In this document: positions 34,898-43,240 of the stretch, piece by piece
How the letters are laid out: each line of letters starts with the position of its first letter
Position numbering within the stretch: the stretch's first letter is position 1
Assembly (NCBI GenBank): GCA_017630215.1
Contig: JAGBVR010000010.1
Span: 1 to 64,000, forward strand
DNA length: 64,000 nt
Direction: 5' to 3'
Source: Bacteroidales bacterium
Lineage (GTDB): Bacteria; Bacteroidota; Bacteroidia; Bacteroidales; UBA932
Program-made: the position numbers and the translations under genes
The notes under the pieces: generated by a model
Database searches by the model: none
What the model was told of the DNA's origin: nothing
What the model saw: only the letters and a program-made list of their open reading frames with translations

Positions 34898-35929
34898 TTA
34901 GCGGGCCATGCGACCGAACAGATACTTGGCTGCTGAGGTCATGTCGAACTTCCATGTAACTCCTATGTTCAAAAAGTTGTCTCCTAAGGAGTTGGAAGAC
35001 CAAGCAGCATGAAGTCTTACATCTTTAGTGTCCTTGAGTGGAAAATATTCGAAACCGGCACCGTAGAACATATAGTCCTCGTCATATCCGTTTTCCCAAC
35101 CGAACTTTGCAAATACACGGCCCCAGTCGGATATTTCATATGACGGGGCAAGCATCGCCGTAAATCCGGAATAAGGTGCCTCGATATCACAGAAGCGTCC
35201 CATCAGATCCAAATCGACAGTGAAATTGCCGAAGGTGAACCTGTTTCCCAGGTTCAATGACTTTGCATAATTCTCAGAAGAATACTGCCAGAGATTGGCT
35301 GTCCAGTAAGATTCATAAAATTCCCATGAACCTCTCCAACCAAGGGCATATCCGAAAAGTCCTGCTTCACCGAAAGCGTATGGCGAATTGGAAACCTGGA
35401 GGAGAACTTCCTGATCATCAGCAGGATACCATGCAGCAGAAACTCCCCACTGCCAACAGTCAAAAGTATTATAGAAGCCTGAATTCATATCATAATAAGA
35501 ATCCAGGTCATAGGCATCATATTCGAAGCTTCCCACAAATACAGCGTCTTTACCGAAAGTCAGTCCGAAATAATCGTTTTCATATGTAATTGTGAGCCAA
35601 TTCGTTCCGTTGAAACCGGAATTATCCTCATAGTATGAGGAAGCAAGTCTTTGATTGAGACTATATGAAAAATGTTGACTGATTTTACCGTTTATATCCA
35701 GATACAGACCGTCGCCAAAGAATTGGCCGGTACCGCCTCCGAAATCCTGACTGAATCCGCCTCTCATATCCAATGAGACATCCGGAATGTAATCAGTTAC
35801 TTCAGAGTTTTTCGCATCCCCCCAGGATGACTTCTGCAATGGCACAGTACTGTCGGCTTCCTGTGCTCTGACCGCAGAGCCGATTGTCAAAAAGACAACC
35901 CCCAAAAAGACAAATAGTTTCTTCATCAA
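34898..35929 (-). CDS. Outer-membrane porin-like protein at the head of the pot operon
   Basis: 343 residues with a signal peptide (cleavage near AVRAQ) and an aromatic-rich beta-barrel pattern; paralogue of the porin at 13244-14284 through GAGFEYFPLKDTKDVRLH and the ending VTWKFDM. The 20-bp gap to potA and the single promoter upstream make it the first gene of the polyamine-transport operon, so it may pass polyamines or similar cations across the outer membrane. That function is inferred from position. Confidence 0.78.
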   Translation of the reverse strand: MMKKLFVFLGVVFLTIGSAVRAQEADSTVPLQKSSWGDAKNSEVTDYIPDVSLDMRGGFSQDFGGGTGQFFGDGLYLDINGKISQHFSYSLNQRLASSYYEDNSGFNGTNWLTITYENDYFGLTFGKDAVFVGSFEYDAYDLDSYYDMNSGFYNTFDCWQWGVSAAWYPADDQEVLLQVSNSPYAFGEAGLFGYALGWRGSWEFYESYWTANLWQYSSENYAKSLNLGNRFTFGNFTVDLDLMGRFCDIEAPYSGFTAMLAPSYEISDWGRVFAKFGWENGYDEDYMFYGAGFEYFPLKDTKDVRLHAAWSSNSLGDNFLNIGVTWKFDMTSAAKYLFGRMAR

Positions 35930-36018
35930 TTTAATAAACAGTAAAATACATAAGAGCTTGATTTATATTAAATAGGTATCTGTCTTTTCGTAGCAGACAA
36001 CAATACCCTTTATCGGTA

Positions 36019-36026
36019 CAAAAATA
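36019..36026 (-). promoter_or_regulatory. -7 box of the porin-potABCD operon
   Basis: TATTTTTG on the minus strand, about 90 nt before the porin ATG; the best match in this region. Confidence 0.45.
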
Positions 36027-36029
36027 GAA

Positions 36030-36577
36030 TAAAGTTTTGATAATTCACCGTATTTTATCGATTTTTCTAATCAAAATAAAGAAATAATATATCAGTTTAC
36101 ACCACCGATACAAATCCTGAAAAATACCATGGCCTTCGTTGACGCTCTAACTTTAAAGTAAAAGGACTGATATGCTTGTAGTAAGCATTTTTAAAGCCTT
36201 TCTTTTTCAGCGCAACGCACCGCTCGGGCCTGAAATCCCTAAAACTCGCCCGAGCAGTTGCTTAAAACGTTCGATTTCACTGATTTATGATACCGTTTGA
36301 CAGAGTTTGGGACAAAAGTCGACCGAGCGGTGTGCAAGTTCACCTGAAGGGATGCATACACCAATAATCTAACCCGTCGTTACCAAAATCCGGCCTTCAG
36401 TCACTTACGATATTTTGTGTAAGGAGTTATATCGTTCGCCCAAAATATGTACTGTACACCACTGAGAAGGTATTGTTAAAAAGTCTGTTGATAAATACCA
36501 TAATCATAACTATCTGATTAGAATAATATCAAGTACCTTAGCGGTTCCGCGAATATTAACTTTTATTGCAGACCAGT
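36030..36577. other. Long intergenic leader region before nrdD
   Basis: No gene of any length is supported. It holds GCTCGGGC/GCCCGAGC (36222-36229 with 36248-36255) and a competing partner CCGAGCGGTG at 36323-36332. No clear -7 box was found directly before nrdD. Confidence 0.45.
36218..36332. repeat. Competing inverted repeats upstream of nrdD
   Basis: CACCGCTCGG (36218-36227) can pair with CCGAGCGGTG 95 nt downstream, or its inner GCTCGGGC can pair with GCCCGAGC at 36248. The two pairings exclude each other, as in attenuators or structured RNAs. No known RNA family was recognised. Confidence 0.4.
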
Positions 36578-38686
36578 ATGAGCAGCGCAGAAATCACAAT
36601 CATCAAAAGAGACGGCAAGCGCAAGGCCTTTTCTGTGGAAAAGATCAAGAACGCTATCCGCAAAGCCTTCCTCTCTGTCGGAGCATTTGCTACTGAAGAG
36701 GATCTTGTAAATATCCTTTCGCATGTACGTATCACTGACGGAATGCATGTGGAAGAGATTCAGAACCAGGTGGAAATCGGCCTGATGGCTGAGCAGTATT
36801 TCGCTGTAGCCAAGGCATATATGCTTTACCGCCAGAGACATACGGAAGACAGGGAAGTACGCGATCATCTTGACTTCCTCATCCAGTACTGTCAGGCTGA
36901 AAATGCAGCTACGGGAAGCAAATATGACGCAAATGCCAATATCGAGAAGAAAAACCTTGCTACGCTCATCGGAGAGCTGCCTAAAAAGAACTTCATCAGA
37001 CTTAACCGTCGCATCTTGACAGACAGAATGAAGAAGATGTACGGTAAGGAGCTGTCTGATAAATACATACGTCTGCTTAAGAATCATCATATCTATAAGA
37101 ATGACGAGACATCACTGGCAAACTACTGCGCCAGCATCACCATGTATCCATGGCTGCTGGAAGGTACAAAGCCTATTGGTGGAAACTCGATTGGTCCTAC
37201 AAACCTGAAATCGTTCTGCGGAGGATTCATAAACCTCGTATTCATGGTCTCAAGCATGCTCAGCGGTGCCTGCGCAACTCCTGAGTTTCTTATGTACATG
37301 AACTATTTCGTCGGAAAGGAATACGGACTGGATTACTGGAAGAACCCTGAGCGTCAGGCAGATAATTCCACAAAGAAGCGTTCTGTTGACAAAATCATAA
37401 CAGACTGTTTCGAACAGATCGTATATTCAATCAACCAGCCTACAGGCGCACGTAACTTCCAGGCCGTATTCTGGAACATCTCATACTACGATAAGAACTA
37501 TTTCGAAAGCATTTTCGGAGAATTCCGTTTCCCGGATGGTTCAAAGCCAGACTGGGACGGTCTTTCATGGCTCCAGAAGAGATTCATGAAATGGTTCAAT
37601 GCCGAGCGTCTCAAGACCACTCTTACTTTCCCTGTTGAGACAATGGCGCTCCTTACCGAAAACAATGAGGTGAAAGACAAGGAATGGGGAGAATTTACAG
37701 CAGAAATGTATGCTGAGGGTCATTCATTCTTCACCTATATGAGTGATAATGCCGATTCATTGGCCTCTTGCTGCCGTCTACGTAACGAGATCCAGGACAA
37801 TGGATTCAGCTATACACTTGGAGCCGGCGGAGTTTCGACCGGATCTAAAAGCGTTCTCACCATCAATCTGAACCGCTGTATTCAGTATGCGGTGAAAAAT
37901 GGTCGTGATTATCTGACGTATCTTGCCGAGGTCGTGGATCTTGTACATAAGGTACAGTTAGCTTATGACGAGAATCTGAAGGCGCTTAAAGAGCAAGGAA
38001 TGCTTCCTCTCTTCGATGCGGGATTCATCAATATCGGCCGCCAGTATCTCACAGTCGGAATCAACGGCCTGGTAGAGGCAGCTGAATTCCTTGGAATAGA
38101 GATAAACGACAATCCGGAATATGTCAAATTCGTACAGTCTACCCTCGGTCTGATCGAGGAGTACAATAAGAAGTACCGTTCAAAGACCACTCTCTTCAAC
38201 TGCGAAATGATTCCTGCAGAAAATGTAGGAGTAAAGCATGCCAAGTGGGATAGGGAAGACGGATACGCTGTTCCTCGCGACTGCTACAACAGTTATTTCT
38301 ACATCGTTGAAGACAAGTCCTTGAACATCATCGACAAGATGCGTCTGCACGGACGTAAATATATCGAGCATCTTACAGGAGGTTCAGCCCTCCACCTTAA
38401 CCTTGAAGAACATCTGACAAAGGCACAGTACAGCCAGCTGCTTCGTGTGGCGGCTCAGGAAGGATGTAACTATTTTACATTCAACATTCCTAACACAATC
38501 TGCAACAAGTGCGGCCATATCAGCAAGCACTATCTGAAGGAATGTTCGCAGTGCCACAGCGGAGACATTGATTATCTGACCCGCATCATCGGCTATATGA
38601 AGCGCGTCAGCAATTTCTCGATGGCTCGCCAGGAAGAAGCTGAAAGACGTCACTATCATCGTGACGAAGGTAAACACCTATGCTAA
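36578..38686 (+). CDS. nrdD: Anaerobic ribonucleoside-triphosphate reductase
   Basis: 702 residues from ATG 36578; an upstream TTG is rejected. Reduces NTPs to dNTPs with a glycyl radical. An N-terminal ATP-cone opens the protein (ITIIKRDGKRKAFSVEKI, about 5-90), a central ten-stranded barrel follows, and the C-terminal part holds a four-cysteine zinc site (CNKCGH ... CSQC) just before the glycyl-radical loop RIIGYMKR. It overlaps nrdG by 7 bp. It implies growth without oxygen. Confidence 0.95.
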   Translation: MSSAEITIIKRDGKRKAFSVEKIKNAIRKAFLSVGAFATEEDLVNILSHVRITDGMHVEEIQNQVEIGLMAEQYFAVAKAYMLYRQRHTEDREVRDHLDFLIQYCQAENAATGSKYDANANIEKKNLATLIGELPKKNFIRLNRRILTDRMKKMYGKELSDKYIRLLKNHHIYKNDETSLANYCASITMYPWLLEGTKPIGGNSIGPTNLKSFCGGFINLVFMVSSMLSGACATPEFLMYMNYFVGKEYGLDYWKNPERQADNSTKKRSVDKIITDCFEQIVYSINQPTGARNFQAVFWNISYYDKNYFESIFGEFRFPDGSKPDWDGLSWLQKRFMKWFNAERLKTTLTFPVETMALLTENNEVKDKEWGEFTAEMYAEGHSFFTYMSDNADSLASCCRLRNEIQDNGFSYTLGAGGVSTGSKSVLTINLNRCIQYAVKNGRDYLTYLAEVVDLVHKVQLAYDENLKALKEQGMLPLFDAGFINIGRQYLTVGINGLVEAAEFLGIEINDNPEYVKFVQSTLGLIEEYNKKYRSKTTLFNCEMIPAENVGVKHAKWDREDGYAVPRDCYNSYFYIVEDKSLNIIDKMRLHGRKYIEHLTGGSALHLNLEEHLTKAQYSQLLRVAAQEGCNYFTFNIPNTICNKCGHISKHYLKECSQCHSGDIDYLTRIIGYMKRVSNFSMARQEEAERRHYHRDEGKHLC

Positions 38687-39135
38687 AGTGCTTCAGCTAT
38701 GACATTGTCTGCCAGGAGATCCCCCAGGAGATCAGCCTGGCAGTCAATATTTCCGGATGCCCCAACAGATGTCCGGGATGTCATAGTCCATGGCTATGGG
38801 AGGACGAAGGCCGGGAAATTACAACAGAACTTCTGACAGCAATAATCGGACAGTATTCTGCCGCCATTACCTGTTTCTGTTTCATGGGAGGTGATGCTGA
38901 TCCTTCTGAAATCCAGCGTTTGTCCAGGTGGATCAGACAGGAATACCCTCATCTCAAGACAGCCTGGTATTCCGGTCGTGAATCCATACCCGAATGCTTT
39001 GATGTAAAATGCATGGATTATATAAAGCTCGGTCCTTATATCGAGTCTCTTGGAGGACTGAAATCTCCCACTACAAACCAGGCACTTTATCAAGTACTCC
39101 AAGACGGCTCTCTAAAGAAATGTTCTCTTATCTGA
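38680..39135 (+). CDS. nrdG: NrdD-activating radical SAM enzyme
   Basis: 151 residues. The radical SAM cluster C-x3-C-x2-C is in GCPNRCPGCHSP (C27, C31, C34), and CFMGGDADP is the SAM-binding glycine-rich segment. It installs the glycyl radical on NrdD. Overlaps nrdD by 7 bp and converges on the TonB gene with an 8-bp overlap. Confidence 0.94.
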   Translation: MLKCFSYDIVCQEIPQEISLAVNISGCPNRCPGCHSPWLWEDEGREITTELLTAIIGQYSAAITCFCFMGGDADPSEIQRLSRWIRQEYPHLKTAWYSGRESIPECFDVKCMDYIKLGPYIESLGGLKSPTTNQALYQVLQDGSLKKCSLI

Positions 39136-39817
39136 GGCTGAATATTACAGGGAACGTATATGTAACAGGTACAGCCCTGTCTCTTTGCCTGCCTGGCTCC
39201 CAACGCGGAGAACTGCTTACAACTCTCAGAGCCTCCTTGTCAAGTTCCTTATCTACACCTCTTAAAACAGAAATGTTAGCAAGGCTTCCGTCAGGCATCA
39301 CTGTAAAAGAAAGGGTTACTCTGCCTTGAACACCGTTCTCCACACATATCTGCGGATACACAAGTCTCTTATTCACCCATCGGCTGAATTCATTTGCATC
39401 GCCACCATTGAACTTCGGCTTCTGTTCCACGATTGCAAATGGTATTGGAGCTTCATCTACCTCCACTTCTACTACGTCATAATAATCATAGATCTCGATT
39501 CCCGAACTTGGGTCATCTTCGATTGTCTTGAACAGATTATCGTCGACTTCGATATCGTCATCGACTATATCAATGATATCCGACAGTTCGATTTTAGGTA
39601 CTGCAGGAGGAGGTGGCGGGGGAGTTTCAAATGTAGCAGGAATAATGAAGTCATCGTCCAACACGACAGATGAGTCCACGAGTTCGGCTGTCGAGATTTC
39701 AACAGAACTGTATTCAAATGCACCATAAACTACAGCCAGCGCAAGAGCCAGTCCGATTTCCACGAAAAGAAGCCTCTTGGTTTCAAGATCGGCTTTCAGG
39801 GTTTTCTTTTTTTCCAT
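39128..39817 (-). CDS. tonB: TonB energy transducer
   Basis: 229 residues from the ATG at 39817; the nine codons before it are rejected because the promoter box is next to them. One membrane helix (about 16-33), a periplasmic linker with TPPPPPPAVP and many acidic residues, and a TonB C-terminal domain (about 145-229) with RLVYPQICVENGVQGRVTLS. It transmits proton-motive force to outer-membrane receptors. The linker is much more acidic than usual. No exbBD adjoins it. Confidence 0.9.
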   Translation of the reverse strand: MEKKKTLKADLETKRLLFVEIGLALALAVVYGAFEYSSVEISTAELVDSSVVLDDDFIIPATFETPPPPPPAVPKIELSDIIDIVDDDIEVDDNLFKTIEDDPSSGIEIYDYYDVVEVEVDEAPIPFAIVEQKPKFNGGDANEFSRWVNKRLVYPQICVENGVQGRVTLSFTVMPDGSLANISVLRGVDKELDKEALRVVSSSPRWEPGRQRDRAVPVTYTFPVIFSLR

Positions 39818-39841
39818 AACGCGAGATTTAATTGGTTTTTG

Positions 39842-39849
39842 CAAAGGTA
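39842..39849 (-). promoter_or_regulatory. -7 box of tonB
   Basis: TACCTTTG on the minus strand, 25 nt before the chosen ATG. Confidence 0.5.
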
Positions 39850-39983
39850 TGCACGAAAAAAGCCTGAAAACGAATTTCCAGGCCTTTAAAATCTCTCCAC
39901 TACGATACGGAAACCATTGATTTTCAATAAATTAGAAGAGATAAGCCTTGCAAAATCTCTCCACTTTTATAACCTACTGAATA

Positions 39984-41426
39984 TCAAGTATTTAGAATTT
40001 CAAGAAAATCTCCCTTATCTGGTGCTTCTGAAGATGAAATCTTGCCTTTTAGACGCCAGATGCGGTTATATACAATACCTTTATCCTTTTCTATAATGGT
40101 AGAAATCGTCGTACTGGAAAATCCGGAAGCTGCAAAAATGAACAGCTTTACATCATCATCTTTTAGCTTCGGAAGCTGTTCCTTGAGTCTCTTGACAATT
40201 TCATCACAATTTCGATCAAGCATGAGTTCCAAACCTCTGAGCATTTTAGGATCATCACGCAGCCCTTGAATGACAGACTTTACTTCTTTGAGAACCTTGT
40301 CCTGCAGATTAGGAGTACCTTCATATACATAATATTGCTCACACAATCTTTCCAACACATCGAATCTGGCTATTGACATATGTTTTTCAGAAGGCAGCCT
40401 TTTGGAAGCATTCTTGAGTTTTGCCTGAAGATCTTCTGCTATATTCATATATTTTTCTGTTTCAGCCTTTTCTTCTGCAAGGATTTTGGCTGTTACCAGT
40501 TTCCTATATCTTATATAACCCAACATTGCGAATACAACAGACATGAGAGACAGAAGAACGAAAGCAGCTGCAAGCCTTGTCGCCCTCAAACGATGCCGTG
40601 TAGCCGAATGCTGCTGCTCAAGAAAATCCTTTCTGGATGAAGCGACTGATTTCATCAACGATGCCACTTCCACAGAATTGCTGTATTCCATAACAGACTC
40701 CAGGGAGGCCAGAGCCTGCGAATCGTCGCCAATCCTGCTTCTGATCTGATATATGCGGAAATCTGCCTGAGCTTTTTCGGAAGGGGACTGAGCAGTAGCA
40801 GATGCTTTTTCAGCCCACTTCAACGCTTCGTCATCCTTGCCTGCAAGAGAATATGCATAAGCCAGAACGCCTCTGTCAGAACTACTTAGCGGATATTTCA
40901 GATCATTTGCCACTCTGGACAGCATATCTATAGCAAGGGATGGATCAGGCTTGGATATTTCAAGAGCCAGGGAGGCATAAGCAGAAAGACATTGGGCCTG
41001 AAGTGCGGTATCAGATACCTCATATGCTTCATACAAGACATCTCTATAAACCTTTTCAGCTGACGCATAATCACTTACATTATAATATGCCATGCCTTTT
41101 TCCAAGTCCACATAGAGTCTGTTATATGGTTTTTCCGCATTGGCGAAAGCCTCTGACGCCATTTTCAGATATTGTATTTCATCCTGATAGCGGTATGCGG
41201 CATTACTTATGTGAGCCATTATTCTATATGTTTTTCCGAGACTGAACTGATCGTCAAGTCTATGAGCCAAAGCTTCCGCCTCGGAACATGCCGTCATTGC
41301 TTCTGAATACCGCTTTTCTTCGAAAAGCATTTCACTTTCATTCAAAGCCTGTTCCAGACGCATTTCTTTCATGGAAGTGCATGCAGACAGACATAATAAG
41401 AATATTACTGATAATTTCCTGATCAT
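39984..41426 (-). CDS. TPR lipoprotein-like membrane regulator with C-terminal helix-turn-helix-like part
   Basis: 480 residues from MIRKLSV. The N-terminus is a signal with a lipobox-like cysteine (LCLSACTS). TPR repeats fill about 25-265, one membrane helix lies at about 283-305, then a coiled coil (about 310-345) and a C-terminal domain with FAASGFSSTTISTIIEKDKG and NRIWRLKGKI, reminiscent of a LuxR-like HTH. This periplasmic-TPR plus cytosolic-output design is common in Bacteroidota and its role is unclear. A -7 box ends 7 nt before the ATG. Confidence 0.75.
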   Translation of the reverse strand: MIRKLSVIFLLCLSACTSMKEMRLEQALNESEMLFEEKRYSEAMTACSEAEALAHRLDDQFSLGKTYRIMAHISNAAYRYQDEIQYLKMASEAFANAEKPYNRLYVDLEKGMAYYNVSDYASAEKVYRDVLYEAYEVSDTALQAQCLSAYASLALEISKPDPSLAIDMLSRVANDLKYPLSSSDRGVLAYAYSLAGKDDEALKWAEKASATAQSPSEKAQADFRIYQIRSRIGDDSQALASLESVMEYSNSVEVASLMKSVASSRKDFLEQQHSATRHRLRATRLAAAFVLLSLMSVVFAMLGYIRYRKLVTAKILAEEKAETEKYMNIAEDLQAKLKNASKRLPSEKHMSIARFDVLERLCEQYYVYEGTPNLQDKVLKEVKSVIQGLRDDPKMLRGLELMLDRNCDEIVKRLKEQLPKLKDDDVKLFIFAASGFSSTTISTIIEKDKGIVYNRIWRLKGKISSSEAPDKGDFLEILNT

Positions 41427-41432
41427 AATGTA

Positions 41433-41440
41433 CAAATATA
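41433..41440 (-). promoter_or_regulatory. -7 box abutting the TPR protein ATG
   Basis: TATATTTG on the minus strand, 7 nt before the ATG; a leaderless transcript would result. Confidence 0.4.
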
Positions 41441-41463
41441 CTTATAAAGTATGATTTTTGTTT

Positions 41464-41471
41464 TACCTTTG
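41464..41471 (+). promoter_or_regulatory. -7 box of the cytosolic GH13 gene
   Basis: TACCTTTG, 20 nt before the ATG at 41492. Confidence 0.55.
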
Positions 41472-41491
41472 CGCGCGAAATTTTCAGAACT

Positions 41492-43156
41492 ATGCAGAAA
41501 CCTATAATATACCAGATGCTCCCTCGTCTGTGGGGCAACAATAAAATCAAGCCTAAAAAGAATGGTACTCTTACAGAAAACGGTACTGGTAAATTTTCTG
41601 ATATTGACACTGCAACACTTGATTATCTCAAATGGCTCGGCTGCAGTCATATTTGGCTTACCGGAGTCTTGAGACATTCTACCCAGGCGCATGAAGGAGG
41701 ATGCATCCCTTCTCATCCTCAGTTTGTCAAAGGCAAGGCTGGTTCTCCATATGCAATATGTGACTACTATGACGTAAATGCATATCTAGCTGATAATCCA
41801 GAAGATAGAATGGGAGAATTCGAGTCTTTAATCAAGAGGACTCATCAGGCAGGACTGAAGGCCATCATTGATTTTGTTCCTAATCACGTATCGAGAGATT
41901 ATGGCCGGATCACCCCTTCTGAAGGTCATCCCATGCTAGGAGCTGATGACGACAAGACCGTACATTGGAAGCCAGAGAACGACTTCTTCTACTATCCGGG
42001 CCAGGGACTTATCCTCCCGACACCAGCCCCAGAAGGCATGCAGCCATATTCTGAGTTTCCTGCAATGGCCACCGGCAATAACTGTTACAGTCCATGTCCC
42101 GGAATCAATGACTGGTACGAAACTGTAAAGATCAATTATGGAGACAATCATACTGCCACCTGGGATAAGATGTGGGATATCATAGACTTCTGGGCAGGAA
42201 AAGGAGTAGACGGATTCCGATGTGATATGGTGGAACTTGTACCTACGGAATTCTTCAAATGGCTGATCGCAACAGCGAAAAAGAAATATCCAACTCTCAT
42301 TTTCATCGCAGAAGTATATAAAAAGGAATTATATGCAGAATATATCAGAAATATCGGTTTTGATTTCCTTTATGACAAGTCCGGCCTCTATGATACACTC
42401 AGAACAGTAGTTGAAAAATGCGTGAATGACAATGGTATGCCTTTAGAACTCTGGCAGTCAGCTACTGGAATCACACGCAACTGGCAGTTCCTTGGTGATC
42501 TTCAGCCTTATATGCTGAATTTTCTTGAAAATCATGATGAACAGAGATTTGCTTCTGATTTCTTCGGCACTGATGCACTTAAGACCTTCGCTCCTTTGTA
42601 TGTATCTCTTTTCCTGAATACAGCTCCATTTATGATTTACTTTGGAGAAGAAGTAGGGGAGAAAGGCATGGATGAAGAGGGATTCAGCGGACGCGACGGT
42701 CGCACTACGATATTTGACTGGTGGAGCATAGGATCGGTACGCAGACTAAGAAAACTCATCGCCTCCGGCGCATATGAATCAACTTCTGTTTCAGGGCTTG
42801 TCAAAGGAGGACTGAAAAAAGAAGAAGCTGAAGTGTTCTTGCAATTCTCCAAAGCAGTAAAACTGGCTTCAGTGGACGAAGCCATACGCAAAGGTGCTAC
42901 ATATGATCTCTGTTATTGCAACATGTCTTCAGACGGTTTCGATAAAAACAGGCACTATGCTTTCCTGCGTAACTACGAAAATCATACACTTCTGATTGCG
43001 GCTAATTTCTCAAGTCACGACACAGTCATGAAACTTACAATACCGGAACATGCTTTCGAATGGATGGGTATCCCGATAAGTGAAGAACTTCATCCGGGAA
43101 AGACAATTGAGGTCACCGCCCCTTCCATGAATGGAGCTGTCATTACACTGATTTAA
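41492..43156 (+). CDS. Cytosolic alpha-amylase family (GH13) enzyme
   Basis: 554 residues without a signal peptide, unlike the GH13 lipoprotein at 27466. The four regions are intact: DFVPNHVSR (about 127), GFRCDMVEL with the nucleophile (about 241), IAEVYKKE with the acid (about 273) and LENHDEQRF (about 346). The N-terminus (IYQMLPRLWG) is that of intracellular alpha-glucan-active members in Bacteroidota. Substrate likely maltodextrin or storage glucan; inferred. It converges on the PEP-synthase-like gene across a long hairpin. Confidence 0.9.
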   Translation: MQKPIIYQMLPRLWGNNKIKPKKNGTLTENGTGKFSDIDTATLDYLKWLGCSHIWLTGVLRHSTQAHEGGCIPSHPQFVKGKAGSPYAICDYYDVNAYLADNPEDRMGEFESLIKRTHQAGLKAIIDFVPNHVSRDYGRITPSEGHPMLGADDDKTVHWKPENDFFYYPGQGLILPTPAPEGMQPYSEFPAMATGNNCYSPCPGINDWYETVKINYGDNHTATWDKMWDIIDFWAGKGVDGFRCDMVELVPTEFFKWLIATAKKKYPTLIFIAEVYKKELYAEYIRNIGFDFLYDKSGLYDTLRTVVEKCVNDNGMPLELWQSATGITRNWQFLGDLQPYMLNFLENHDEQRFASDFFGTDALKTFAPLYVSLFLNTAPFMIYFGEEVGEKGMDEEGFSGRDGRTTIFDWWSIGSVRRLRKLIASGAYESTSVSGLVKGGLKKEEAEVFLQFSKAVKLASVDEAIRKGATYDLCYCNMSSDGFDKNRHYAFLRNYENHTLLIAANFSSHDTVMKLTIPEHAFEWMGIPISEELHPGKTIEVTAPSMNGAVITLI

Positions 43157-43174
43157 GGCAATAGCTATGCAAAA

Positions 43175-43223
43175 GCGCGGTTAACAAAAATGTTACCACT
43201 ATTAACATTTTTGTTAACCGCGC
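43175..43223. repeat. 21-bp perfect inverted repeat containing a paired 14-bp dyad
   Basis: GCGCGGTTAACAAAAATGTTA (43175-43195) and its exact complement (43203-43223) flank a 7-nt loop, between convergent genes. It may end both transcripts. Within it TAACAAAAATGTTA and TAACATTTTTGTTA start 21 bp apart; the same 14-mer recurs in a pair at 61078-61112. Confidence 0.7.
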
Positions 43224-43240
43224 TCATTTAAAGCCGTTTA

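Noticed and set aside
8691..36256. CGCCCGAGCA repeated at 8691 and 36247
   Set aside because: A shared 10-mer within two unrelated hairpins; expected by chance in GC-rich stems.
36578..38686. NrdR box or cobalamin riboswitch before nrdD
   Set aside because: I could not find a clear match to either in the leader.
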